From the NCBI RefSeq assembly GCF_000378985.1, contig NZ_KB905370.1:5330799-5394798 (forward strand): DNA of 64,000 nt, in the 5' to 3' direction. Made by a program: the position numbers and the translations under genes. Below are positions 16,022-25,037 of this stretch, one piece after another. The notes below the pieces were generated by a model. It did no database searches. It was not told the origin of the DNA and saw nothing but the letters and a program-made list of their open reading frames with translations. This stretch comes from Ensifer sp. BR816 (lineage in GTDB: Bacteria; Pseudomonadota; Alphaproteobacteria; Rhizobiales; Rhizobiaceae). The number at the start of each line of letters is the position of its first letter. Position 1 is the stretch's first letter.

Positions 16022-17020
16022 ATGCGGCACAGTTTTTTCTGTATCGACTCGCACACCTGCGGCAATCCGGTCCGCGTCGTCGCCGGGGGCGGCCCTTTGC
16101 TCCCGCACCTGCCGATTTTCGAGCGCCGCGAGATTTTCGTCCGCGATCATGACTGGATCCGCCGGGCGCTGATGTTCGAACCGCGCGGCCATGACGTGAT
16201 GTCCGGCGCCATCATCTACCCGGCCTTCAGGGACGACTGCGACTTCGCTGCGCTGTTCATCGAAGTCAGCGGCTGCTTGCCGATGTGCGGCGCAGGCACA
16301 ATCGGGCTCTCGACGGTCGTGCTCGAGGAGGGGCTTGTCACACCCAAAACGCCCGGCACCTTGTCGATCGAGACACCGGCCGGACGAGTAGACGTCAAGT
16401 ACGAAATGGACGGCGATTTCGTCAGAAGCGTCCGGCTGTTCAATGTCGCGAGTTACCTGCACGAAGCGGACGTCGAGGTCGACGTTCCAGGCGTCGGGTC
16501 GCTCGTGGTGGATATCTCCTATGGTGGCAATTTTTACGCGGTCGTCGAGCCGCAGCGGAATTGGCCAGGACTTGACGGCATGGCGGCATCCGAGATTGTC
16601 AGTATCAGCCAAAAGCTGAGGACGGCGCTCGCCGAAGTCTGCGATCCCGTTCACCCCGAGGATGCGAGAATTCGCGGTGTCCACCATGCCATTTGGTGCG
16701 ATCGCCCGAGTAACGAGAATGCCGACGGCCGCGGTGCGGTCTTCTATGGTGACAAGGCGATCGACCGTTCGCCTGGCGGAACAGGAACGTCTGCCCGCAT
16801 GGCGCAGCTATACGGGAAGGGCCGGCTGAAGATCGGCGAGGCCTACCGGAGCGAAAGCCTGATCGGCACGATTTTCGAAGGACGGGCCGAAGCGTCCGCC
16901 AAGGTCGGGACCCAAGACGGTATCATGCCGAGTATCGGCGCATGGGCGCGGATCACCGGGCACAATACCATCTTCGTCGACGACCGCGATCCTTTGGCAC
17001 ACGGATTCCAGATCAGGTGA
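16022..17020 (+). CDS. Proline racemase / hydroxyproline epimerase family protein, atypical active site
   Basis: 332 aa from ATG 16022 (GGAG 6 bases upstream; an in-frame TTG at 16010 is less likely). The family fold is clear: IDSHTCGNPVRVV, EPRGHDVMSGAI, PMCGAGTIG, HHAIWCDRP, DRSPGGTGTSARMA and GRAEASAKVG near the end. The first catalytic Cys is kept (Cys89 in MCG). The second, normally in SPCGTGTSA, is Gly252 (codon GGC at 16775-16777), and the His usual after MCG is Ala. Cys/Cys members are racemases or epimerases; Cys/Thr members dehydrate trans-3-hydroxyproline. A Cys/Gly pair should not perform two-base epimerisation in the usual way. Its operon place suggests action on the imported compound. 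Confidence 0.88.
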   Translation: MRHSFFCIDSHTCGNPVRVVAGGGPLLPHLPIFERREIFVRDHDWIRRALMFEPRGHDVMSGAIIYPAFRDDCDFAALFIEVSGCLPMCGAGTIGLSTVVLEEGLVTPKTPGTLSIETPAGRVDVKYEMDGDFVRSVRLFNVASYLHEADVEVDVPGVGSLVVDISYGGNFYAVVEPQRNWPGLDGMAASEIVSISQKLRTALAEVCDPVHPEDARIRGVHHAIWCDRPSNENADGRGAVFYGDKAIDRSPGGTGTSARMAQLYGKGRLKIGEAYRSESLIGTIFEGRAEASAKVGTQDGIMPSIGAWARITGHNTIFVDDRDPLAHGFQIR

Positions 17021-17096
17021 ACACCGTGGCTCGCACCGCGCGGCCGCCTGCCTACACGCAGGTCCCGATCGAGCGCATTAGAGGAGCTGGAGCGAA

Positions 17097-18140
17097 ATGG
17101 GACAGTCCGTTCAATCGTCGTCGTCAGGGACCGTTCCGCCGCCGCGTCGGCTGAAAATCGGCTTCATCCTCGCGCGATCGTTTACGCTGTCGGCCTTCGC
17201 GCTGTTCGTCGACACCCTTCGGCTGGCGAGCGACCAGCTCGACCGATCCGGTCGGGTCCTGGCGGATTGGCAGGTCCTTGGCAGTACGCGACACTTGATC
17301 ACCTCGAGCTGCGGTGTCCAGGTCGCTCCCACGTCCGACTTCGTCGACCCCTGCCAGTTCGACTATATTGCCGTCGTCGGCGGCCTTCTTGCCGTCGCGC
17401 AACCGGTCGACCATGAAACCATCCGCTTTCTCAAACATGCCGCTGCTAAAAAGGTCCCCTTGATCGGACTGTGCACCGGTTCCTTCATTCTCGCCGAAGC
17501 CGGCCTGATGAAAGAGCACGGGACCTGTGTGAGCTGGCTTCACTACCACGAGTTCCGCGAGCGTTTCCCGGACCATGAAGTCCGACCGGACCGGCTGTTC
17601 AATCTCGACCGCAAGCGCGGTTCGTGTGCCGGGGGAAGCAGCGCCGCCGATCTGGCCGCGGCCCTGGTCAGGCGGCACATCAGCCGCGATGCCGAGCGCA
17701 ATGCGCTTGAAGTATTGCAGATCGAAAAGGCCCGCACCCAGTTCGACATCCAGACGCGCCAGCCGCTCTGCGAGTACTTCAACGACTCCCGTGTCGCGGC
17801 CGCGCTGATAACCATGGAGCAGCATCTCGAAGGTGGGATCACCATTGATCAGCTCGCTGCCTCGGTCGGGTTGTCAAGGCGCCAGCTCGAGCGGCTGTTC
17901 ACCGAAAAGACGAGGATGTCTCCTGCTTTGGCTTTCCGCCGCCTCCGATTGGACCGGGCGAGGCAGATACTGCTGACGAGCAAGAAACCCATCATCGAAG
18001 TCGCGCTCGACGTCGGGTTTGTGAACTCCTCGCATTTCACCAAGGAGTTTCGCCGGACCTATGGGCGAACGCCCGCAGAAATCCGCGATGCCGCGGCTCG
18101 CGATCGGGAAGTGCCCGGCGAGAGCGGTCTTCCGCGGTGA
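17097..18140 (+). CDS. GATase1-like AraC-family transcriptional regulator (GlxA/CdhR type)
   Basis: 347 aa. The N-terminal DJ-1/PfpI-like domain has the nucleophile-elbow-like GLCTGSFILAEAGLM. The C-terminal AraC domain carries two HTH motifs (TIDQLAASVGLSRRQLERLF and PIIEVALDVGFVNSSHFTKEFRRTYG). Relatives such as GbdR, CdhR and ArgR activate catabolism of glycine betaine, carnitine or arginine, which suits the importer type here. SD AGAGGAG lies upstream of ATG 17097. It sits 76 bp after the racemase gene and is the last gene of the cluster, so the operon has a repressor-type regulator at its head and an activator-type one at its tail. Confidence 0.92.
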   Translation: MGQSVQSSSSGTVPPPRRLKIGFILARSFTLSAFALFVDTLRLASDQLDRSGRVLADWQVLGSTRHLITSSCGVQVAPTSDFVDPCQFDYIAVVGGLLAVAQPVDHETIRFLKHAAAKKVPLIGLCTGSFILAEAGLMKEHGTCVSWLHYHEFRERFPDHEVRPDRLFNLDRKRGSCAGGSSAADLAAALVRRHISRDAERNALEVLQIEKARTQFDIQTRQPLCEYFNDSRVAAALITMEQHLEGGITIDQLAASVGLSRRQLERLFTEKTRMSPALAFRRLRLDRARQILLTSKKPIIEVALDVGFVNSSHFTKEFRRTYGRTPAEIRDAAARDREVPGESGLPR

Positions 18141-18200
18141 GTTCCATGGCTTGATGGACGGCCACGCCCGTCATCGGACATGAAGGGCCCGTAGGCTCTC

Positions 18201-19142
18201 TCAAATATCGAATGACTGTGCCGGTCTCGGGTCCACCTCGCGGCAACGTTCCATGGCTTTGATCAGATTTTCGGCGAGATAGTCGATCAACGCGCGCGTC
18301 GCCGGCAGCATGCCGTGGCGCGACGGAAAGACGAGATGGACCATGACGTTGCCGGACGTCCATTCAGGCAGGACCGGAACGAGTACGCCGGTACGGAAGG
18401 CGCGTTCGCAGATATGATCGGGCAAGAGGGCTATTCCCATGCCTTCGATCGCAGCGCGTTCGAGGATGACGAACTCGCTGCAGCCGATCACCGGCCGATG
18501 GGCGATTTCGATCGATCCGCCGTCGGTATGGAAGAGGCGCCAAACGTCATTCGGATGTTGCTCGTTCATGGAGAGCGTCGGCATCTCGGGGAGGTTCGAG
18601 GTGGTGACCTCTCCGACGCGGGCAAGAAGTGTCGGGCTAGCTGCGAGCCGCTGCCGCACCTCGCCGAACTTGCGCACGATCAGTTGATTGTCGGTGTCGA
18701 GTTGGTCGCGCGCCCGCAATGCCACGTCGAATCGTTCTTCGATCAGATCGAGGCGACGATTGGTGGCAGTGATCAGCAGGCGGACGCCCGGGTACCGGCG
18801 ATGAAATCCAGGAAGAATGTCCGCCAGCATCGGCGCGAAGCCCAGCGGGCAGCCGAGCCGCACCAACCCCGTTGGCTCGCCGCGCACGGCGGCGACCTCG
18901 GCTTCGGCCGCCGCGACGCCGTCCAGCAGCCCTTGGGCGTGCTCATAGAATACGCGGCCGATTTCCGTTACCCGCAGCTTGCGTGTCGAACGTTCGAGAA
19001 GGCGGACGCCCAATTGATCCTCGAGCCGCGCCACATGCTTGCTGAGTTTGGACTTCGGAATGTTCAGGTCGCGTGCGGCGGCGCTGAAGCCGTTGTTCTT
19101 CACGACGGCGGCGAAGAGAGCGATATCGTTCAGGTCCTGCAT
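18201..19142 (-). CDS. LysR-family transcriptional regulator
   Basis: 313 aa from ATG 19142 (GAGG 6-7 bases upstream; a longer frame to 19202 adds a non-homologous-looking leader). The N-terminal HTH reads LNDIALFAAVVKNNGFSAAARDLNIPKSKLSKHVARLEDQLGVRLL split over the first 60 residues, with the usual C-terminal effector domain. It is divergent from azoR with a 205-bp shared upstream region, so control of the azoreductase is the natural inference. Relatives of this subgroup often respond to quinones or electrophiles. Confidence 0.92.
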   Translation of the reverse strand: MQDLNDIALFAAVVKNNGFSAAARDLNIPKSKLSKHVARLEDQLGVRLLERSTRKLRVTEIGRVFYEHAQGLLDGVAAAEAEVAAVRGEPTGLVRLGCPLGFAPMLADILPGFHRRYPGVRLLITATNRRLDLIEERFDVALRARDQLDTDNQLIVRKFGEVRQRLAASPTLLARVGEVTTSNLPEMPTLSMNEQHPNDVWRLFHTDGGSIEIAHRPVIGCSEFVILERAAIEGMGIALLPDHICERAFRTGVLVPVLPEWTSGNVMVHLVFPSRHGMLPATRALIDYLAENLIKAMERCREVDPRPAQSFDI

Positions 19143-19245
19143 GCTAGCCTCTATAAGAAGGGGTGAAGCGCCGGGCGCGCAGGCGCCCCCATTCCGCCCC
19201 ATGGCTGGTGATTTTTGCCTGTCGTGCCCAGATCTGTGCGCAAAT

Positions 19246-19263
19246 TGTTTCCCTCAGGAAACA
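19246..19263. promoter_or_regulatory. Palindrome in the lysR-azoR intergenic region
   Basis: TGTTTCC-CTCA-GGAAACA is a perfect 7-bp inverted repeat with a 4-base spacer, about 100 bp upstream of both start codons. LysR regulators bind interrupted dyads of about this size upstream of their divergent target, so this is the best candidate operator. Confidence 0.55.
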
Positions 19264-19347
19264 GAATGTCAATTATTCGCCGACTTATCTCGCGATTGTT
19301 TTCAAATCATATGTTGTGCACCGCAACTGAAAACAAAGGTGCCTCCC

Positions 19348-19968
19348 ATGAACGTCCTCCATATCGACTCCGGCATTCTCGGAGAACATTCGGTATCCCG
19401 TCGCCTGACGGCTGCGATCGTCGCGCAGATCAAGGCCGACCAGTCCGATGTGAAAGTCACCTATCGCGACCTCGTCTCCGAGCGCCTGCAGCATCTGACC
19501 GGTGCACAGATCATGGCGCCCGCAGACCTCAATGAAGTCGATCCGGCGCTCGCCTCCGATATTCGGACCGGCCGCCAGATGCTCGACGAATTCCTTGCCG
19601 CCGACACGATCGTTGTCGGTGCGCCGATGTACAACTTCTCGATCCCGAGCCAGCTGAAAGCGTGGATCGATCGCCTGGCGGTCGCCGGCAAGACTTTCCG
19701 CTACACCGAAGCCGGCCCGGAAGGCCTCGCCAAGGGCAAGAAGGTCATCGTCGCCTCGACGCGCGGCGGGCACTACTCCGCCGGCCCGGCCTCGGCCATG
19801 GACCACCAGGAGAGCTATCTCAGGACCGTCTTCGGCTTCTTCGGAATCACCGACGTCGAATTCGTCCGGGCCGAAGGGCTGAACCTCGGCGCAGACCAGA
19901 AGCAGTTCGCCATTGCCGAGGCTGAGAAGACGATCGCTGAAGGCAACGTCCTGCGGCTTGCGAGCTAA
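19348..19968 (+). CDS. azoR: FMN-dependent NADH:quinone/azo oxidoreductase
   Basis: 206 aa flavodoxin-fold enzyme. The phosphate-binding loop SGILGEHSVSRRLT, the PMYNFSIPSQLKAWIDR motif and STRGGHYSAGPASAMDHQESYL are characteristic of AzoR. It reduces quinones, azo dyes and related electrophiles with NADH and FMN in the cytosol. The start ATG 19348 aligns with the usual MNVLHIDSG opening; a frame reaching further upstream crosses the promoter and is rejected. Divergent from lysR. Followed by an interspersed palindrome and a terminator. Confidence 0.95.
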   Translation: MNVLHIDSGILGEHSVSRRLTAAIVAQIKADQSDVKVTYRDLVSERLQHLTGAQIMAPADLNEVDPALASDIRTGRQMLDEFLAADTIVVGAPMYNFSIPSQLKAWIDRLAVAGKTFRYTEAGPEGLAKGKKVIVASTRGGHYSAGPASAMDHQESYLRTVFGFFGITDVEFVRAEGLNLGADQKQFAIAEAEKTIAEGNVLRLAS

Positions 19969-19986
19969 TATCGGCTTGGCCGGCGG

Positions 19987-20038
19987 CGGAGCGGGATGAG
20001 GAAAAGCGTTCGCGGTTTTCCGCAGACGTCTCGCTCCG
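19987..20038. repeat. Rhizobial-type interspersed palindrome
   Basis: The outer stem CGGAGCGGGA pairs with TCTCGCTCCG (one G-U), and an inner GGAAAA pairs with TTTTCC. The sequence resembles the GAGCGGGATGAGGAAAA-type palindromes scattered between genes in rhizobial genomes, as far as I remember them. It lies 18 bp after azoR. Confidence 0.55.
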
Positions 20039-20060
20039 ATAAAGTACCGGCCTGTTGCGG

Positions 20061-20094
20061 AAGAATGCCGGCTGCGCGAGCGGCCGGCATTCTT
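20061..20094 (+). terminator. Terminator-like hairpin after azoR
   Basis: A perfect 12-bp stem (AAGAATGCCGGC with GCCGGCATTCTT) encloses a 10-base loop. The T-rich tail is weak (TTCGTTTC). It separates azoR from the small secreted protein gene. Confidence 0.7.
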
Positions 20095-20132
20095 CGTTTC
20101 TGATCAGGCTCAACTTGCGCTATTCTGGCCCT

Positions 20133-20408
20133 ATGAAGAGCCTGATCGCTTTGCAGGTTTTGACCTTGTCGCTGGCGGCTGCCGCCATGGTCGCCGAAAG
20201 CGTCGACGCGTCGCCGCCGGACCGGCGCTGCACCTGTCGCAATCGTGACGGGACGAAATATGAGCTCGGCCAGATCGCATGCATCCGCGTCGGCGGCATC
20301 TCCTACATGGCGCGTTGCGAGATGGACCTCAACGTTACGACCTGGAAGAAGGTGCGTGATGGATGCCCCACGGCTCGCATGACCTTGAGCGGCCTTCCAA
20401 CGCTTTGA
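20133..20408 (+). CDS. Small secreted Cys-containing protein
   Basis: 91 aa from ATG 20133; a longer open frame from 20055 overlaps the terminator and is less likely. Signal peptide about residues 1-27 (MKSLIALQVLTLSLAAAAMV...), then a short mature domain with five Cys (RRCTCRNRDG, QIACIRVGG, ARCEMDLN, RDGCPTAR). That spacing suggests disulfide bonds in the periplasm. No family recognised with certainty. It is convergent with rlmB, 20 bp away. Confidence 0.7.
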   Translation: MKSLIALQVLTLSLAAAAMVAESVDASPPDRRCTCRNRDGTKYELGQIACIRVGGISYMARCEMDLNVTTWKKVRDGCPTARMTLSGLPTL

Positions 20409-20428
20409 CCCGCATGAGCCGGACCGCG

Positions 20429-21304
20429 TCAACCCTTGAGGTGCTGCCGCGCCGCGTACATGGCAATTGCCGCAGCATTGGAAACGTTGAGCGACTTGAT
20501 GGCGCCCGGCATATCGAGTCGTGCCAGCGCCGTGACGGTCTGCCGCGTCTTCTGCCGTAGCCCCTTGCCCTCCGATCCCAGAACGAGCGCGATCTTCCGG
20601 GCGGAGAAGGTGTCCTCCAGCGGTTGCGACCCCTCCGAATCAAGGCCGATCGTCTGGAAGCCGAGTCGATGGAGTTCCTCGATGGTGTCGGCGAGATTGG
20701 TTATCTGAATATAGGGGATGAGTTCCAGCGCGCCGGAGGCCGACTTGGCCAACACGCCCGATTCCGTCGGGCTGTGGCGCATGGTGGTAATCAGTGCGCC
20801 GGCCTCGAACGCGACCGCCGAGCGCATGATGGCGCCGACATTGTGCGGATCGGTCACCTGGTCGAGCAGCAGGATCAACGGGCAATCGCTGAGCGCCTCG
20901 AGCTTGCGATGCGGCAGCGGCCGTGTCTCCAGCATGACGCCCTGGTGGATCGCATCCGGTCCGAGGACCCGGTCGAGATCCTGCGGCGTGACGATCTCGA
21001 CCGGGAAGGGAAGCGCGGCAAGGTCGCCAAGTTCCAGCCGCGCGGCCGCGTTCTGCGTCACGCTGAGGCGGATGACCGTGCGGTCCGGATTGTCGAGGGC
21101 GGCGCGAACCGTATGCAGGCCATAGAGAAGCACCTGCTCGGGCGCGAGCGCTGGCGCCTTCCAGTCGGCCTTCACCTTCCGGCGCTTGTCCGGGCGAGGT
21201 GTCGGAATTTCGCCGCGCTCGCGTCGCGCATCGCGATGCGCCCGCCGGAGAGTGGCGTAGTGGCTGTCCTTGGCGCTCTTGTCGCCGGTCTTGTCCTTGC
21301 TCAT
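20429..21304 (-). CDS. rlmB: TrmH/SpoU-family 23S rRNA 2'-O-methyltransferase (RlmB-like)
   Basis: 291 aa from ATG 21304. A basic N-terminal tail (about 60 residues) precedes a substrate-binding domain (LLYGLHTVRAALDNPDR) and the SPOUT catalytic core: LLLDQVTDPHNVGAIMRSA, ALVLGSEGKGLR and SLNVSNAAAIAMYA, the three motifs of the trefoil knot that binds SAM. RlmB methylates G2251 of 23S rRNA; the specific target is inferred from family resemblance. A longer frame to 21430 has no better start. It faces away from the tRNA-Tyr/Gly-tuf group. Confidence 0.9.
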   Translation of the reverse strand: MSKDKTGDKSAKDSHYATLRRAHRDARRERGEIPTPRPDKRRKVKADWKAPALAPEQVLLYGLHTVRAALDNPDRTVIRLSVTQNAAARLELGDLAALPFPVEIVTPQDLDRVLGPDAIHQGVMLETRPLPHRKLEALSDCPLILLLDQVTDPHNVGAIMRSAVAFEAGALITTMRHSPTESGVLAKSASGALELIPYIQITNLADTIEELHRLGFQTIGLDSEGSQPLEDTFSARKIALVLGSEGKGLRQKTRQTVTALARLDMPGAIKSLNVSNAAAIAMYAARQHLKG

Positions 21305-21519
21305 GCGCACCTTATAGTGAGGTTCGTCCGGTCTTGGAAATGGTTTCGGAAACCGCATCCGTCCGCGCCTGTGGAGAATTTCTGCAATTTTCCGTTTCGC
21401 TCTGTTGACAGGAGGAATGCGGGCGGTCATATACCCGGCGCAGATCGCGAGGCGGCACGAAACGGCGCCGGTTCTTCCACGATCTCAAAAGCTTGGTCGA
21501 TTGATCCCGACAGAATAAT

Positions 21520-21604
21520 GGAGGGATGCCCGAGTGGTTAAAGGGGACGGACTGTAAATCCGTTGGCTCAGCCTACGTTGGTTCAAATCCAACTCCCTCC
21601 ACCA
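21520..21604 (+). tRNA. tRNA-Tyr (anticodon GTA)
   Basis: 85 nt including 3' CCA, with a long variable arm. The acceptor stem is GGAGGGA/TCCCTCC, anticodon GTA at 21554-21556, and the T-loop GTTCAAATC. It precedes tRNA-Gly and tuf, the same arrangement seen upstream of tufB in many proteobacteria. Confidence 0.97.
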
Positions 21605-21627
21605 TTCTGCTTCAGGATCGAAGGCCC

Positions 21628-21701
21628 GCGGGTATAGCTCAATGGTAGAGCAGCAGCCTTCCAAGCTGAATACGCGGGTTCGATTCCCGCTACCCGCTCC
21701 A
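21628..21701 (+). tRNA. tRNA-Gly (anticodon TCC)
   Basis: 74 nt including 3' CCA. Acceptor stem GCGGGTA/TACCCGC, anticodon loop CTTCCAA giving TCC, T-loop GTTCGATTC. It lies 23 bp after tRNA-Tyr and 263 bp before tuf, likely one processed transcript. Confidence 0.97.
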
Positions 21702-21964
21702 GCCGCTTTTCCGCGCCATCAACAGTGACTAACGTGCGACTTTAGAAAAGCCTCGCATAGAGCTGATTGCTTTGTCTTTTCCATTTCGTGAAGTCTATCC
21801 GGGCTCGCGCTGCGTGTCTTCTTTCTGATCATTAAAAGAGGCCGGGACCTTGCCGTCCGGGCGGACGCAATTAAGTCTTGCGCAAATGCCGCGAAACCCT
21901 TAAACGGCTGCACAAACCGGCCCCGCCGGCTGATCCATCGTATTTGACCACAGGAAGCGTACCC

Positions 21965-23140
<1,176 letters not shown>

Positions 23141-23271
23141 CGATCGCAAGGCGATGCCGTAAGCTGCCGACGGCAGCAAAGAAGGTGCAAATGGCGCGCA
23201 AGCGCGATTTGCATGCGGCGCCGGCATCGTCGCCTCGATCGTCGAGTAATTCCGGCTTCTGCCGGTTTTCG

Positions 23272-23301
23272 AAGCCCCGCGGGTAAAACCGCGGGGCTTT
23301 T
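23272..23301 (+). terminator. Rho-independent terminator of tuf copy 1
   Basis: An 11-bp stem (AAGCCCCGCGG with CCGCGGGGCTT) and a 6-base loop are followed by a short T-run. It ends the tRNA-tuf transcript before the epimerase gene. Confidence 0.92.
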
Positions 23302-23391
23302 CGATTCCACGGCTTCGTCGCGGCCGAATCTTGAATGTGTCGCGCCGGAATGGCAGGCTCCTGCCTCGACAGAGGAGTGGAGGAGCAGATC

Positions 23392-24291
23392 GTGAAGCAG
23401 CGGATACTCTTTACCGGCGGCGCCGGCAAGGCCGGGCGGCATGCCGTACCTTATCTCGTCGAGGCGGGATACGAAGTGCACAATGTCGACCTCGTTCCCC
23501 TCGACAGCCCCGGCGTCACCAACCTGATTGCCGACATCACCGACAGCGGGCAGATGTTCAACGCACTGTCGATGCACCGGGATTTTCCGGATATGGATCA
23601 GGGCAGGGGGCCGCAATCCTTCGACGCTGTGGTGCACTTTGCCGCCATTCCGCGCATCCTGATCAAGCCGGACAACGAAACCTTTCGCGTCAACGTCATG
23701 GGCACCTATAACGTCATCGAGGCGGCGGTGAAGCTCGGCATTCGCAAGATCATCGTCGCGTCGAGTGAAACGACCTACGGTGTCTGCTTCGCCGAGGGTC
23801 ATCGCGACTTCCACAGCTTCCCGCTGGAGGAGGATTATGACGTCAACCCGATGGACTCCTACGGCCTTTCCAAGGTGGTGAACGAAAAGACGGCACGCGC
23901 CTTTGCGGAACGCTCCGGCTTCGACATTTACGCACTGCGCATCGGCAATGTGATCGAGCCGCACGAATACGAGCGCTTTCCGCACTATTTCGCTCACCCG
24001 GAAGTGCGCAAGCGGATTGCCTGGAGCTACATCGATGCGCGGGATCTGGGCCAGATCGTCAAGCTCTGCATCGAGAAAGACGGCCTCGGTTATGCGGTCT
24101 TCAATGCCTGCAACGATACGGTGTCGGCCAACACGCCGACGCGCGAACTCGCCACGCGCTTCTACCCGAATGTGCCTTTCACCAGGGAGATAGGCGAGTT
24201 CGAAGGGCTGCTCTCGAACCGGAAGATCCGAGAGGTCCTGGGCTTCAAGGAGGAGCACGATTGGCGGAAGTATGTGCCGCTTGACACCTAA
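23392..24291 (+). CDS. NAD(P)-dependent sugar epimerase/dehydratase (extended SDR)
   Basis: 299 aa from GTG 23392, chosen for the AGGAG at 23381-23385; an in-frame ATG-like start further up (23335) lacks support. The Rossmann motif GGAGKAGRH is close to the N-terminus, followed by VVHFAAIPR and a catalytic triad pattern with Ser in VASSETTYG and YxxxK in [10 protein letters not shown]. It resembles UDP-glucose 4-epimerase-like proteins, but the substrate cannot be told from sequence. The stop codon TAA is embedded in the first arm of the downstream repeat. Confidence 0.88.
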   Translation: MKQRILFTGGAGKAGRHAVPYLVEAGYEVHNVDLVPLDSPGVTNLIADITDSGQMFNALSMHRDFPDMDQGRGPQSFDAVVHFAAIPRILIKPDNETFRVNVMGTYNVIEAAVKLGIRKIIVASSETTYGVCFAEGHRDFHSFPLEEDYDVNPMDSYGLSKVVNEKTARAFAERSGFDIYALRIGNVIEPHEYERFPHYFAHPEVRKRIAWSYIDARDLGQIVKLCIEKDGLGYAVFNACNDTVSANTPTRELATRFYPNVPFTREIGEFEGLLSNRKIREVLGFKEEHDWRKYVPLDT

Positions 24292-24395
24292 GGCGCGTCG
24301 CGTTCAATCGTATTCATGCGACGCGCCTTAGGTATTTGTTTTGGTGCATGTCGATGTCCCAAAACCGCTGCACACTTTCGGGCGGCATGCACTAG
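24287..24395. repeat. RIME-like rhizobial intergenic mosaic element
   Basis: About 109 bp with two palindromes. The first is a perfect 15-bp stem (24287-24301 with 24318-24332) around a 16-base loop. The second runs from GCATGTCG (about 24346) to CGGCATGC (24390) around AAAACCGCTGCACACTTT. The core AAACCGCTGCACACTTT followed by GCATGC is, to my knowledge, a common rhizobial intergenic repeat of the RIME type. It may act as an mRNA 3' end for the epimerase gene, whose stop it contains. Confidence 0.7.
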
Positions 24396-24545
24396 CCGCA
24401 GGGCCGCCTCGCTTCGAACAAGTCATCCGAAAATTTCTTGGCACTTTTTGTGCTTTTGTTGCAAATGCGCTTGAAAGCATCCGGCAAACTGAATAAGAAG
24501 CCGCAGACTTGAGGCGCATCCGGCAGCGGATGCGTGTCGCAGTCT

Positions 24546-24621
<76 letters not shown>

Positions 24622-24703
24622 GTTTCCCCGTTCTTGCACTGTCGCTTGAAGTCGGCCAGAATGTGCGGGGCAGGCGGCGCGGCCGTCTTTATATATTCAC
24701 AAA

Positions 24704-24743
24704 AAAGACCGATCGGCTCTTGTGGTTTTTGGAATCGGTCTTT
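24704..24743 (+). other. Hairpin between tRNA-Trp and secE
   Basis: A 10-bp perfect stem (AAAGACCGAT with ATCGGTCTTT) has a 20-base loop. There is no T-run after the stem (ATGTAGG), so it is more likely a processing or leader structure than a terminator. Confidence 0.6.
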
Positions 24744-24819
24744 ATGTAGGGTCCAAACAGACACGCGGTGCGTGGGGCTGAAAGATCGGCTTTACGCGCC
24801 GTAATGGCGTGAGCATTTT

Positions 24820-25020
24820 ATGGCATCCAAAACGAATCCGTTCACGTTTCTGCAGCAGGTACGCTCTGAAACGTCAAAAGTGACTTGGCCTTCGCGGCGC
24901 GAGACGACGATCTCGACGCTGATGGTCTTCGTCATGGTCTCTTTTGCCGCCGCCTTCTTCTTTGGTGCGGACCAGTTGATGGGTTGGCTTATGAGCCTGA
25001 TCCTCAACGTTGGCGCTTGA
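24820..25020 (+). CDS. secE: Preprotein translocase subunit SecE
   Basis: 66 aa, the short single-span form of SecE that clamps SecY. The conserved cytoplasmic amphipathic stretch (FLQQVRSETSKVTWPSRRET) is followed by one transmembrane helix (LMVFVMVSFAAAFFFG). It is 17 bp upstream of nusG, the usual pairing. Confidence 0.96.
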   Translation: MASKTNPFTFLQQVRSETSKVTWPSRRETTISTLMVFVMVSFAAAFFFGADQLMGWLMSLILNVGA

Positions 25021-25037
25021 TTTGGGTGGAGAGTAGC

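Noticed and set aside
23186-23213. Insert after tuf as an insertion sequence with terminal inverted repeats
   Set aside because: 75 bp without coding capacity; the flanking 34-bp repeats are gene sequence, not a target-site duplication of known size.
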